The notes below the pieces were generated by a model. That model was not told the DNA's origin, did not search any database, and saw nothing but the letters and a program-made list of their open reading frames with translations. A DNA stretch of 64,000 bases, taken from positions 2,471,001-2,535,000 of the forward strand of contig NZ_CP166625.1 of NCBI RefSeq assembly GCF_041320595.1, in the 5' to 3' direction. Origin of the DNA: Pleomorphomonas sp. PLEO. Its GTDB lineage: Bacteria > Pseudomonadota > Alphaproteobacteria > Rhizobiales > Pleomorphomonadaceae. Below, piece after piece: positions 1-8,231 of the stretch (positions are counted from its first letter, which is position 1; every line of letters starts with the position of its first letter). The position numbers and the translations under genes were made by a program.

Positions 1-1578
1 TTGGAACATCCAGGTTTCGCTGATGATCTTGCCGTCGAGCTTCAACTGCAGCTTCATCTCCACCGGGTCCGTGCCCTCGACGTCGGCGAGGTCGAACTGG
101 GCGCGCCAGTGCCCCGGCACGCTATCCGGCACGGCTTCCGTCATCTGGTAGTCGGTGAAGCGGCCGCGCGAGGCGGTGAGCACCATCTGGGGTTTGACGC
201 CATAGGGTAGGTTGACGAGCGGTCCGCCGAGGAATTCGACCAGAAACTTGCGCACGCCCTTGGGGCGCGGCTGTCCGGGCTGGCCGCCGTTGCTGAGGCG
301 GGTGGCGACGCAGCGGGCGAGATCGGTCGGATGCGGCTCGTCGGCCTGCCAGTAGAGGCGGTAGGACAGTTCGTATTTCGAGCCCGCCCGGGCCGGTTCC
401 GCCGGAACCCAGGTGGCGACGATGTTGTCGTGGATCTCGTCGTCGGTGGAAAGCTCGATCAGGTGGACGGCGCCCTTGCCCCAATTGCCTTTCGGCTCGA
501 CCCAAAGGCTCGGCCGCTTCTCGTAGCAGACGCCGTCTTCATAATGGTCGAACATGCGGTCGCGCTGCAGCAGGCCGTAACCCTTGATATTCTCGTCGGA
601 AAAGGTGGAGGCGGTGGTATGCGGTGGGTTGTTGAGCGGGCGCCACAGGTGTTCGCCCCAGCCCGTCCACATGGCGAGGCCATCCGAATCATGGACTTCC
701 GGGCGCCAGTCGACGGCCGTCGGCTTCTGGGTTTCCGAGAACCAGTACATAGAGGTCAGCGGTGAAATGCCGAAGCGTTCGATGTCGCGACGCAGGAACA
801 ACACCTGATCGATGTCCATGATCACGCCCTTGGCGCGGGTCATGACGAAACGGTAGGCGCCGACCACCGACGGTCCCTCGAGCAGGGCGCAGACGGTCAC
901 GCTGTCGCTGCCGTCGGCAGGCGTCTCGATATAGATCTTGGTGAAGTCGGGGAATTCCTCGGGTCGCCCGGCAACGGCCGTGTCGACCGACAGGCCGCGC
1001 GCCGACAGGCCATACTGATAAAGCTCGCCGATGGCCCGGAAGTAGGAGGCGCCCAGGAAGGCCACCCAGTCGTTCTTGTGCCAGTCGAGCGCACCGTCGC
1101 GCGGCTCCTGGAGACGGAACCCGGCAAAGCCGACACCTTCGGGCAACTGGCGGGCGACCGAGTCTGTGGGCATGTTGAAATAGGTTTGGTCGTAGACGAT
1201 CTGGCGCGCCTTGCCGTCCTCGACGACGTGCATGTCGACGGCCTTGCGGAAGTACATGCCGAGGTGGAAGAAGGTGACCGGGAACCGGCCGGGGCCGTTG
1301 GCAAACAGCGCCTGATCGGTGTCGTAGGTGATCTTGCCCCAGGCGTCGTAGTCGATCTTGCCGAGGATGTCGGGCGCCGGCATGGCCGGCCCGGCGTAGG
1401 GTTCAGCGACCATCTTCTCGGCGGTCGCCTTGAGTGTCTCGAAGGAAAAAGCTTGCGCCTCTCCGAATTTGAGGCCCTTGGCTTGGGCAAAAGCGGGGCC
1501 GCCTCTGGCGATGAGCCCCATGGCGGTAGACGCGGCGATGGCTTTCAGGACGGAACGTCGATCGATTATCTGGCTCAT
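1..1578 (-). CDS. periplasmic glucan biosynthesis protein, OpgG/OpgD (MdoG) family, 3' part cut off
   Basis: The frame opens at an ATG at 1578 and runs 526 codons to the window edge without a stop, so the C-terminus is missing. The family acts in the periplasm in making osmoregulated periplasmic glucans (backbone polymerisation or branching control). The N-terminus carries a twin-arginine signal (DRRSVLKA at residues 6-13, then a short hydrophobic stretch ending in AFA near residue 31), which in enterobacteria is typical of OpgD rather than OpgG. The body holds family-typical segments such as HLGMYFRKAVD, the YWFSETQKP region and KNDWVAFLGASYFRAIG. It is divergent in position from nothing; a tRNA lies upstream. 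OpgG versus OpgD cannot be settled from sequence alone. Confidence 0.9.
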   Translation of the reverse strand, partial: MSQIIDRRSVLKAIAASTAMGLIARGGPAFAQAKGLKFGEAQAFSFETLKATAEKMVAEPYAGPAMPAPDILGKIDYDAWGKITYDTDQALFANGPGRFPVTFFHLGMYFRKAVDMHVVEDGKARQIVYDQTYFNMPTDSVARQLPEGVGFAGFRLQEPRDGALDWHKNDWVAFLGASYFRAIGELYQYGLSARGLSVDTAVAGRPEEFPDFTKIYIETPADGSDSVTVCALLEGPSVVGAYRFVMTRAKGVIMDIDQVLFLRRDIERFGISPLTSMYWFSETQKPTAVDWRPEVHDSDGLAMWTGWGEHLWRPLNNPPHTTASTFSDENIKGYGLLQRDRMFDHYEDGVCYEKRPSLWVEPKGNWGKGAVHLIELSTDDEIHDNIVATWVPAEPARAGSKYELSYRLYWQADEPHPTDLARCVATRLSNGGQPGQPRPKGVRKFLVEFLGGPLVNLPYGVKPQMVLTASRGRFTDYQMTEAVPDSVPGHWRAQFDLADVEGTDPVEMKLQLKLDGKIISETWMFQ

Positions 1579-1786
1579 TTATTTTTGGCGGCCTGGCGGA
1601 TGGTGGCGGACTTAGCGCCTGTTTGAGGGGAGGGCATGACAAAACAGCCCTAGCGCCACGGCCGTTAAGAGGCGGTGGCGATGGCTTTGAACATTCTAGT
1701 GATGGTGCAGGAATGTTGGCTTCGCGCGAGTTCCAACAGAAGGCGGACACAAAAGTGGTCTCTCGGAAAGCCAAGCTAAGGATGTA

Positions 1787-1863
1787 TGGTAGCAGCGGGC
1801 GGAGTTGAACCGCCGACCTACGGGTTATGAGTCCGTCGCTCTAACCAACTGAGCTACACTGCC
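1787..1863 (-). tRNA. tRNA-Met (CAT), elongator type
   Basis: A full cloverleaf with encoded CCA can be folded on the minus strand: acceptor GGCAGTG with CGCTGCT (one G-U at 1-72), D-arm GCTC/GAGC, T-arm GGCGG/CCGCC, discriminator A. The anticodon CAT is at 1829-1827 in loop CTCATAA. The base pair closing the anticodon loop (31-39) is A-C, a mismatch. Initiator features (three G-C pairs in the anticodon stem, unpaired 1-72) are absent, so elongator Met is favoured over fMet; a lysidine-modified Ile tRNA is less likely from the acceptor sequence. Confidence 0.95.
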
Positions 1864-2043
1864 ACACGCCGCCGGCGCGCCAGCGGAAGTGCGCCGATAT
1901 AAGGGCGGGGGAGGGGGGCTGTCAAGCGCCATTACCCCCCGTAATCACCCTTTGCCGGCAGTGCTTGACGGGGCGAGAAAACTGCGCGCCGACGTCGCTA
2001 GCCAACCGGTCTTGACCCCCGACGGCAAGGAGGATTCCATCCG

Positions 2044-3252
2044 GTGATGAAACGAATCGCACTCTTTTTCGCCACCGCGCTGGCGCTTTCCACGCAAGGC
2101 GCGGCGGCGTCTGATGCCGCCTTCTCCCGTTGGCTCGACAGTAAGGTCTGGCCGGCGGCTCAGGCCTCCGGCGTCACGCGCACCACTTTCGAGGCGGCGG
2201 TTGCCGGCCTGGAACCCGATCTTCGCCTGCCCGATCTTAAGCCGACCGGCGGTGGCGAAGCTTTCCAGGCGGAGTTCCAGAGCCCAGTCGCTTATCTCGC
2301 CGACAACAAGCTCGATGGTTTAGCCGCCGGGGCGAGGAAGCGATACGCCACCAACAAGGCGGTGCTCGACAAGGTAGCGCGGGCGACCGGCGTGCCGGCC
2401 GGCATCGTGCTGGCCGTCTGGGGTAAGGAATCGGCCTTCGGGGCAGCCAAGATCGAGAAGGACGCGATTCGTACGCTGGCGACGCAAGCCTACATGGGCT
2501 CGCGCCGCGACGAGTTCTTCCCCGAGCTGGTGGCGGCGCTCGTCATCCTGCAAGAGGAACATATTTCTCGCGCCGCCATGAAGAGTTCCTGGGCCGGCGC
2601 GCTGGGCCAGCCGCAGTTCATGCCGACCAAGTTCCTCACGGATGCTGTCGACGGCGATGGCGACGGCCGCCGCGATATCTGGAATTCGACGCCCGACGTG
2701 CTCGCTTCGATCGGCCATTTTCTGAAATCGCGCGGCTGGAAGGCCGGCGTACCCTGGGGCGTCGAGGTGCGGCTGCCGGCGTCGGTGGCTTGCAGCCTGG
2801 AGGGTCCCGACCAAGGGCAATCGCTGTCGGCCTGGGCTAAGGCGGGCGTGATGCGTGCCGACGGCCGGCCACTTGCGAGCGGCGATGTTGGCCCGGTGGG
2901 GCATCTGCTGATGCCGGCCGGGCGGATGGGGCCGGCCTTCCTGGTGTCGGACAATTTTTATGTGCTGAAGGCCTATAACGAATCCGACGTCTATGCGCTG
3001 ACCATCGGCATGGTTGGCGATCGTGTGGAAAAGGCTCAGACGATCCGGGGCGGTTGGGGAAAGGTGGGCGGCTTCACGCGCAGCGATGTCAGGGCGGTGC
3101 AGAAGCGGCTTGAAGGCATGGGGCACGACGTCGGCACCACCGACGGCCTCGTCGGCTTCCGTACCCGCGTTGCGATCGGTCGCTGGCAGGCGAAGAATGG
3201 CTTTCCCGTCACCTGCTATCCCGACAAGGCGGTCATCTCGGCGCTGAAATGA
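2044..3252 (+). CDS. lytic murein transglycosylase, MltB family, with peptidoglycan-binding domain
   Basis: The enzyme cleaves the glycan strand of peptidoglycan to 1,6-anhydro-muropeptides in the periplasm. A Sec signal peptide spans about residues 1-22. The catalytic glutamate is E129 in the motif VWGKESAFG, followed by the GALGQPQFMPT segment typical of the SltB/MltB fold. Residues about 340-400 form a PG_binding_1 repeat (SDVRAVQKRLEGMGHDVG ... GFRTRVAIGRWQ). An AAGGAGG site at 2027-2033 lies 10 bases before the GTG at 2044 and 13 before the ATG at 2047, so either may be used. The gene stands alone, convergent with the small heat-shock gene and ending at a strong hairpin. Confidence 0.93.
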   Translation: MMKRIALFFATALALSTQGAAASDAAFSRWLDSKVWPAAQASGVTRTTFEAAVAGLEPDLRLPDLKPTGGGEAFQAEFQSPVAYLADNKLDGLAAGARKRYATNKAVLDKVARATGVPAGIVLAVWGKESAFGAAKIEKDAIRTLATQAYMGSRRDEFFPELVAALVILQEEHISRAAMKSSWAGALGQPQFMPTKFLTDAVDGDGDGRRDIWNSTPDVLASIGHFLKSRGWKAGVPWGVEVRLPASVACSLEGPDQGQSLSAWAKAGVMRADGRPLASGDVGPVGHLLMPAGRMGPAFLVSDNFYVLKAYNESDVYALTIGMVGDRVEKAQTIRGGWGKVGGFTRSDVRAVQKRLEGMGHDVGTTDGLVGFRTRVAIGRWQAKNGFPVTCYPDKAVISALK

Positions 3253-3274
3253 GAGGGGCGCCGAAGCGCCCCTC
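3253..3274. terminator. 9-bp hairpin between convergent genes
   Basis: GAGGGGCGC and GCGCCCCTC pair perfectly around the tetraloop CGAA (TTCG on the other strand). It starts right after the stop codon of the transglycosylase and lies 30 bases from the end of the convergent heat-shock gene. No long T tract follows, so it may be a bidirectional terminator or simply a 3' stabilising stem. Confidence 0.6.
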
Positions 3275-3303
3275 CGTGATCGTTGCTGGCTTGGCTGTCA
3301 GGC

Positions 3304-3801
3304 TTAAGCGGCCGGGTGGATTTCAATCCGCTTGGTCGCCTTGGGCTGATCCGGCGAGCGCGGCACCATGACCTTCAGCACGCCCTTGTCGAAGTCGGCT
3401 GTGATCTTGTCGCGGTCCGGGGTGAAGGGCAGGGTGAAGGCGCGCATATAGGTGCCGCTCGACCGTTCGGTCAGGTGATAGCGGCGCTTGTCGTCCTTCT
3501 CCTCGCGCTCGGATTTACGTTCGGCCTTGAGGGTGAGAACGTCGTCATCTAGCTCCAGCTCGATCGCCTTCGGGTCGATGCCCGGCAGCTCGGCGGTCAT
3601 CTCGAGACCGGCGTCGGTCTCGGCGATGTCGACACGCGGGCTCAGGAAGCTCTCGTTTCCTGCAAGTGAAGGCAGGCCCCAGCCGCGGGTGAAGCTGTCG
3701 AAAAGCTGGTCCATCTCGCGGCGCAGCGACAGGAACGTGTCCTCGTGCGAGCGGGAGGGAGCCGTTCCGCGCCCGAAGGGCATCAGGGATTTCTTGTCCA
3801 T
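3304..3801 (-). CDS. small heat-shock protein, Hsp20 / alpha-crystallin family
   Basis: This is an ATP-independent holdase chaperone of 165 residues. The alpha-crystallin domain spans about residues 50-150, with ELPGIDPKAIELELDDDVLTLKAER near its start and the GVLKVMVPRS strand near its end; the C-terminal I-X-I anchor is represented by the RIEIHP segment. The N-terminal SHEDTFLSLRREMDQLFDSF stretch is typical of rhizobial class B Hsp20. AAGGAG sits 7 bases before the ATG at 3801. No ROSE-type thermometer was worked out in the short leader, although such elements are common before rhizobial Hsp20 genes. Confidence 0.95.
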   Translation of the reverse strand: MDKKSLMPFGRGTAPSRSHEDTFLSLRREMDQLFDSFTRGWGLPSLAGNESFLSPRVDIAETDAGLEMTAELPGIDPKAIELELDDDVLTLKAERKSEREEKDDKRRYHLTERSSGTYMRAFTLPFTPDRDKITADFDKGVLKVMVPRSPDQPKATKRIEIHPAA

Positions 3802-3978
3802 GGCTAACTCCTTTGTCTCGCGGAGTGCCCGGACGAACGCCTGATCGGCGTCCGCCTGGGGACCCCGTAACGTGGCTCCTCATATATGGGAAGCGGGAGG
3901 CGGGCAGTGAAGACCCGGAAACGCAACTGGGGCGGACATTTCTGCCCGCCCCAGCGAATTTTCAGCCTTCGGCAATGC

Positions 3979-5241
3979 TCACTCGGCGACAGCCGGCATG
4001 GCGCCGCCATGGTGAGGCTGGAACAGCCGGCCGCGCTCGGTCCAGAACACGATCAGCAGCGTCAAGGCGGAGAGGCCAAGATAACCGGCCGAGATCGGTG
4101 TCACCGTTCCGTCGAAGGACTGGCCGATCAGTGCGCCGCCAACGGTGCCGATCAGCGTCGTGAAAGCGCCGATCAGCGAGGAGGCGGTGCCGGCCACTTC
4201 GCCGAGCGGGTCGAGGGCGAGCGCGTTGTAGTTTGAAATGGCGATCGAAAAGAAGAACTGCATTCCCACCATCAGAGCGATGAACAGCCAGAGTGGCGGC
4301 ATACCGTTCCACAGATGGGCGACGATGAAGAAGATCGCCGCCAGCGCGACATGCGCAAAATGGCTGCCGTGCGACAGGCGGCGCATGCCCCAGCTGCGAA
4401 CCATGCGGCTGTTGACGAAGGCGGCGATGCCGCCGGTGATGGCCACCGAGGCGAAGGCCGCCGGGAACAGCGTGCCGAGACGATAGCCATCGGAGCCGAG
4501 GATCTGCTCCGCCGAGCCGATGAAGCCCATCAGCATGGCAAACAGCAGGCCGATGGCCAGCGAATAGCCGACCGCCTCGCGGTTGGTGAAGCAGATGCGC
4601 GCCGCGTCGAGGATCGACCGCACCGACAGGGCGCGGCGATACTCCGGATGCAGCGTCTCGGGCATGCGGATGTAGAACCATAGGCCGACGGCGACCGACA
4701 GGGCGGCCATGGTGGCAAAGATCGTCCGCCAGCCGGAGAGCGCCAGCAACAGCGTTCCGAAGGTGGGCGCCAGAACCGGAACGATCATGAACACCATCAT
4801 GGTGAAGCTCATGACGCGGGCCATCTCGCGGCCAGCATAACGGTCGCGGACGATAGAGACGGCGATAACGCGCAGGGCCGCGGCGCCGATGCCCTGTAGG
4901 ATGCGAGCGATCAACAGGTGGTCAAAGCTCGTGGCCAGCGCCGATACGATGGCGCCAGCGATCAGGATGAGGAGGCCGGCAATCACCAGGGGGCGGCGGC
5001 CGTAGACGTCGGACAGCGGCCCGTAGATCACCTGGGCGATGCCGAAGCCGATCATATAGGCGTAGACGACGAGCTGCAGCTCGTTGGCATCCACCAGCCC
5101 GAAGGTGGCGCCGATGGCCGGCAGTGCCGGCAGCATGGTGTCGATGGCAAGCGCCGTCAGGCCCATAAGGGCGGCGACGAGGGCGACGGTCTCGGCAAAG
5201 CCGGGACCCTGGCGAACCGGCAGCCCGGTCGTGGTGGTCAT
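3979..5241 (-). CDS. MFS drug-resistance transporter, Bcr/CflA family
   Basis: This is a 12-helix inner-membrane carrier, 420 residues from the ATG at 5241. Family signs are the first helix segment ALIDTMLPALPAIG, the motif-A loop IYGPLSDVYGRRP between helices 2 and 3, and the helix-4/5 region ARILQGIGAAALRVIAVSIVRD. Known members export bicyclomycin, chloramphenicol or cysteine; the substrate here is unknown. The frame stays open upstream to 5442, but that would overlap the Doc gene and adds 67 residues with no family likeness, so 5241 is chosen. It follows the toxin-antitoxin pair on the same strand by about 170 bases. Confidence 0.92.
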   Translation of the reverse strand: MTTTTGLPVRQGPGFAETVALVAALMGLTALAIDTMLPALPAIGATFGLVDANELQLVVYAYMIGFGIAQVIYGPLSDVYGRRPLVIAGLLILIAGAIVSALATSFDHLLIARILQGIGAAALRVIAVSIVRDRYAGREMARVMSFTMMVFMIVPVLAPTFGTLLLALSGWRTIFATMAALSVAVGLWFYIRMPETLHPEYRRALSVRSILDAARICFTNREAVGYSLAIGLLFAMLMGFIGSAEQILGSDGYRLGTLFPAAFASVAITGGIAAFVNSRMVRSWGMRRLSHGSHFAHVALAAIFFIVAHLWNGMPPLWLFIALMVGMQFFFSIAISNYNALALDPLGEVAGTASSLIGAFTTLIGTVGGALIGQSFDGTVTPISAGYLGLSALTLLIVFWTERGRLFQPHHGGAMPAVAE

Positions 5242-5411
5242 GATGAAACCTAAAATGCTGGAAGCAGGGCCCGGAGAATGCCGGGACGCGCAAATCAATG
5301 CGGCCTGCCTGAGCCAATCTTGTAGCGTTTCAGGGATATTTTTTCCAGCCCGAACGGCCGGACTCAGCAAAATGTGATCGGGAAATTGCTTAAGACGAAG
5401 GGATATGATTG

Positions 5412-5786
5412 CTAACTGGTTGCAGTGTTTGTCCGTAACCAAGCCGCAAGACGCCTGAATTCGAAGGTCCCGGACTGATGAAGACCATTGATGAATGCGA
5501 AGGTCTCATCGGCACCAGCCGTGATCCACGTTCCGTTGAGTGCCAGGAAGGTATAGGTCGCAGCAAAGGCGACGCGTTTGTTGCCATCGAGAAATGGATG
5601 GTTCTGCGCCAGACTCTCCCACAGAGCCGCGGCCTCCTCGATTAAGTCGGCATAATAGCCGGTCTGGGGGCGAAACAGAGCGGCTTCCAGTAAACCAGGA
5701 TCTCGGACACCTTCTATGCCGCCGTATCGCTCCAACTGGTCTTGGTGGATGGCGAGGATTTCAATGGTGGTCAGATAGTCGATCAT
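5412..5786 (-). CDS. doc: type II toxin, death-on-curing (Doc/Fic) family
   Basis: The 124-residue protein carries the Fic/Doc active-site motif HPFLDGNKR at residues 63-71, with catalytic H63 and phosphate-binding K70-R71. Phage P1 Doc is a kinase that phosphorylates elongation factor Tu; the intact HxFxDGNKR suggests an active enzyme of that type. Its start codon overlaps the stop of the upstream gene by four bases (ATGA), so the two are translationally coupled. Length matches P1 Doc (126 residues). The pair appears to be a chromosomal toxin-antitoxin module. Confidence 0.93.
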   Translation of the reverse strand: MIDYLTTIEILAIHQDQLERYGGIEGVRDPGLLEAALFRPQTGYYADLIEEAAALWESLAQNHPFLDGNKRVAFAATYTFLALNGTWITAGADETFAFINGLHQSGTFEFRRLAAWLRTNTATS

Positions 5787-6013
5787 TCCGCCAGCTTTTT
5801 ATAAAGCGGCGCGAATTTCTCATGGCTGGCCTGATAGACGGCCATGACATTGGGGCGTGGCTTGCCGTGTTTGCGCTTCTCGATCAGATCAGAGAAGGCT
5901 TCATCGACAAGTGCTTGGAGCTGGCGTCCCTCGCTCTTCGCAATGTCCCGCACGGTCGACAAAATCTCGGAGTCGACCTGTGTTGCGAACTTCTTTCGGG
6001 TCTGGGACGTCAT
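5783..6013 (-). CDS. antitoxin of the Doc pair, probable ribbon-helix-helix protein
   Basis: A small basic protein of 76 residues encoded just upstream of doc with a 4-base overlap. A GGAGG at 6019-6023 (minus strand) lies 5 bases before the ATG at 6013, deciding against the longer frame from 6055. The N-terminus (RKKFATQVDSEILSTVRDIA ...) looks like a ribbon-helix-helix DNA-binding domain: one beta strand and two helices, as in MetJ/Arc antitoxins. The C-terminal half (YQASHEKFAPLYKKLAE) would be the toxin-binding tail. RHH antitoxins usually repress their own operon. Function is inferred from position and fold, not from a recognised family name. Confidence 0.8.
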   Translation of the reverse strand: MTSQTRKKFATQVDSEILSTVRDIAKSEGRQLQALVDEAFSDLIEKRKHGKPRPNVMAVYQASHEKFAPLYKKLAE

Positions 6014-6099
6014 GCGTGCCTCCATGTCAGAGGCAAATGTATCATGACAAATCATGATGCCTCAAGCTTGGCGGCTGAGGCAAGTCAGCTGGACTTGTC

Positions 6100-7221
6100 T
6101 CAATCGTCCGAGTAGGGCCCCGGAACCGAGCCGGTAATATCGGTCGGAGAGTAGCTCTGGGCCGGTTGGGCGCCGACGCTCCAGCCGATGTTGCCGCTGC
6201 CGGTCGGTGGCGGCACGTAGTTGCCTTGGCCCACCGGCGTGCAGATGTAGCCGGCTGGGCAACCGGGCGGCTGGGCGGCCGGCGCGTCGGTGTAGGTGGG
6301 TTGTGCCGCGGGATAGGCTTGCTGTGGTGCCTGATAGGTCGGCTGGGCCGTCTGATAGGCAGGCTGATTGCCGTTGCCGATGGGGGCGGGCGGCAATGGC
6401 GCGTCGAACGACGGGTTGCCGTTGGCATAGGTCGGCGCAGCGGGCGCCGGCTGGGCGGCAGGCCACACCGGATTGGCCGGCAGATTGCTCGCCATCGGCA
6501 CGTTCTGGTCGGGCGTGAACATCGGCGCGCCAAGCGGTGGCACCTGAGGGAATGGCTTGCAGTAGCGATAGGTGCCGGCGTTGTTGTGGCGGGCGAGGTC
6601 GAGGTGCAGGTGGTTGTCGTGCTGGCGATCGGCGCCGGGGCCGAGCACGGTGGAGAAGGTGCCGCAGGCGCCGTGTGCGATTTCCCGCAGGAAGGCACGG
6701 TCGGTTGCGTTGCCGTTCCAGCCCGCTTTCACCGTGACGGTATAGCCATTGGACAGGACGATGCCGGCGAAATCGAAAGCGTTGGCAAAGGCATGCTCGG
6801 AAAGGCGGGCACCGGAGATGTTGTTGCGCGACCGGCAATTGTAGGTGCCGAAATTCTTGATCTCGACCACCTGCAGGCCGTAGCGGGCGAGCGCCGCCGG
6901 CATGACGGATTGGGCGACCCAGCGTTCGAGCGCCGCCGTCATCGGGCAAGAGAGCACCAGCGAGCGGGAACCGAGGCTGATGGTGCCGTCTTCAAGCGCC
7001 TTCACCTTGAGCGGTCGGTCGATGCCGCAGATGCCCTTGCCCTCGATGGCATGGGCCGGCTGGATCAGCGGCGACAGCTTGACGAGGTTGCGGGCGTAAC
7101 AGGCGGCTTCCGCCTGGGCGCGCCAAGGCTCGCGCTCCTCCGACTCGAAGAAGCCGCAGCCCGCCAGAGTGGCGGACAGGATGAGAGAGATCAGACCGGA
7201 CGCAATACGATAGGGTCTCAT
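6100..7221 (-). CDS. extensin-like family lipoprotein
   Basis: A 373-residue envelope protein. The first 22 residues form a lipoprotein signal with lipobox LAGC (C22). Residues about 35-235 match the extensin-like C-terminal domain common in Rhizobiales, a D-alanyl-D-alanine carboxypeptidase-like fold: it has SEHAFANAFDFAG and DNHLHLDL segments, whose His/Asp pattern (SxHxxGxAxD-like and HxH) suggests a zinc site. The last 140 residues are low-complexity, rich in proline, alanine, glutamine and tyrosine (repeated AYPAAQPTY-like units), probably spanning the periplasm or binding the cell wall. No obvious operon partner. The substrate is unproven. Confidence 0.88.
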   Translation of the reverse strand: MRPYRIASGLISLILSATLAGCGFFESEEREPWRAQAEAACYARNLVKLSPLIQPAHAIEGKGICGIDRPLKVKALEDGTISLGSRSLVLSCPMTAALERWVAQSVMPAALARYGLQVVEIKNFGTYNCRSRNNISGARLSEHAFANAFDFAGIVLSNGYTVTVKAGWNGNATDRAFLREIAHGACGTFSTVLGPGADRQHDNHLHLDLARHNNAGTYRYCKPFPQVPPLGAPMFTPDQNVPMASNLPANPVWPAAQPAPAAPTYANGNPSFDAPLPPAPIGNGNQPAYQTAQPTYQAPQQAYPAAQPTYTDAPAAQPPGCPAGYICTPVGQGNYVPPPTGSGNIGWSVGAQPAQSYSPTDITGSVPGPYSDD

Positions 7222-7320
7222 ACCCTCAGTTTAGAGGCGATGGTTTAAGGTCCGGTTTACGTTAACCGGGGGTGGTACTCGATGTGCCGACTCCATTGAT
7301 CTTGGTGTCTGGCCGCTCGG

Positions 7321-7749
7321 CTAACCGAGGACGAAGGCGCTGAACTTGCCGAGGCAGCCTTGCCAACCCTCGGCGTGCTCGTCGCGCACCGCTGGATCGG
7401 CGAAGCGCTCATGGTGGATACGCACCTCGGTTCCCTCTGGGTGGTCGACAAAGGACACATGCACCAGCGACGGTTCGGTTGGTTGCGTGCTGAGCTTCCA
7501 CGTGTAGCTGAGCGCGGCCGGTGCTTCCACGCGGATGAAGACGCCGCTGATCCAGATGGTCTCGCCATCCGGGCCCAGATTTGCCAAGCGATAGGCGCCG
7601 CCGACCCTGAGGTCGATCTCGGCATGCGGGCATGTGTAGGGCGGCGGCCCCCACCACTGCTTTACCAGCTCTGGCAGCGTCCAGGCGGCGAACACGCGCT
7701 CCCGCCCGGCCTTGACGATGCGGGAGGTGAAAAGCTCCGTCGCCTTCAT
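7321..7749 (-). CDS. SRPBCC / AHSA1-family protein
   Basis: The protein begins at the ATG at 7749 (MKATELFTSRIVKAG), which overlaps the stop of the upstream arsR gene by four bases; the longer frame from 7824 lies wholly inside arsR. Residues show the AHSA1 signature: FAAWTLPELVKQWWGP near the start and GGAYRLANLGPDG in the middle. START-like domains of this kind bind small hydrophobic ligands, and in bacteria they are very often co-transcribed with an ArsR-type regulator exactly as here. The true ligand is unknown. Confidence 0.9.
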   Translation of the reverse strand: MKATELFTSRIVKAGRERVFAAWTLPELVKQWWGPPPYTCPHAEIDLRVGGAYRLANLGPDGETIWISGVFIRVEAPAALSYTWKLSTQPTEPSLVHVSFVDHPEGTEVRIHHERFADPAVRDEHAEGWQGCLGKFSAFVLG

Positions 7750-8075
7750 TCCTGGTGCCCTTCGACGAAGCTGGCCAACGCGTCCAACTGGCTCGTCCAG
7801 TATTGCCGGTAGTGCTCGATCCATTCGGCAGCGCTGGAAAGGGCGAGAGGCGTCAAGGCGCAGCTTTGCGTGTTGCCGTCTTGGCGGCGTTCCAGCAGCC
7901 CGGCTTTCTCCAGAACGAACAGATGCTTGGAGATGGCATTGACCGACATGTCATAGGGGCGCGCCAGCTCGTTGACGCGGGCCGGGTGCTTCGCCAAGTC
8001 GGCGATCAGCTGGCGCCGCGTCTTGTTGGACAAGGCGTGAAACACCGCGTCGAGACGCTCTTCAGCAGAAACCAT
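7746..8075 (-). CDS. ArsR-family winged-helix transcriptional regulator
   Basis: A 109-residue repressor. Residues about 8-85 form the HTH_20/ArsR domain (ALSNKTRRQLIADL, then recognition helix MSVNAISKHLFVLEKAGLLERR). No CxC metal site is present, so it is probably not a metal sensor; it belongs to the group paired with AHSA1 proteins. There is no good ribosome-binding site: a 20-bp palindrome starts 8 bases upstream of the ATG. It is divergent from the SDR gene and two near-identical palindromes fill the space between, so it probably represses itself and perhaps the SDR. Confidence 0.92.
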   Translation of the reverse strand: MVSAEERLDAVFHALSNKTRRQLIADLAKHPARVNELARPYDMSVNAISKHLFVLEKAGLLERRQDGNTQSCALTPLALSSAAEWIEHYRQYWTSQLDALASFVEGHQE

Positions 8076-8082
8076 CGACAGT

Positions 8083-8102
8083 CGTCAACCAAGTGGTTGA
8101 CG
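8083..8102. promoter_or_regulatory. operator 1 of the arsR region
   Basis: CGTCAACCAAGTGGTTGACG is a perfect inverted repeat with 9-bp arms and a 2-bp centre. It lies directly upstream of the arsR start codon, where a bound repressor would also cover the leader. A second copy lies 49 bp away. Confidence 0.8.
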
Positions 8103-8132
8103 CTCCTTTTGATGTGAGTTACAGACTATGTC

Positions 8133-8150
8133 GTCAACCGATTGGTTGAT
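8133..8150. promoter_or_regulatory. operator 2 of the arsR region
   Basis: GTCAACCGATTGGTTGAT repeats the arms of operator 1 with one base changed at the end. On the minus strand it contains TTGACG, which could be the -35 box of the arsR promoter. It lies about 80 bp upstream of the divergent SDR gene. Confidence 0.78.
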
Positions 8151-8231
8151 GGATAGCACCGATCGGCTTCGCGATCAATAAAGGCGGCCTCGGCAGGCCA
8201 CGCCCCGTCATTCTTCAAGGAGGGACCCGAC

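Noticed and set aside
5242..5442. N-terminal extension of the Bcr/CflA transporter
   Set aside because: Would overlap doc, lacks a ribosome site and adds residues unlike the family.
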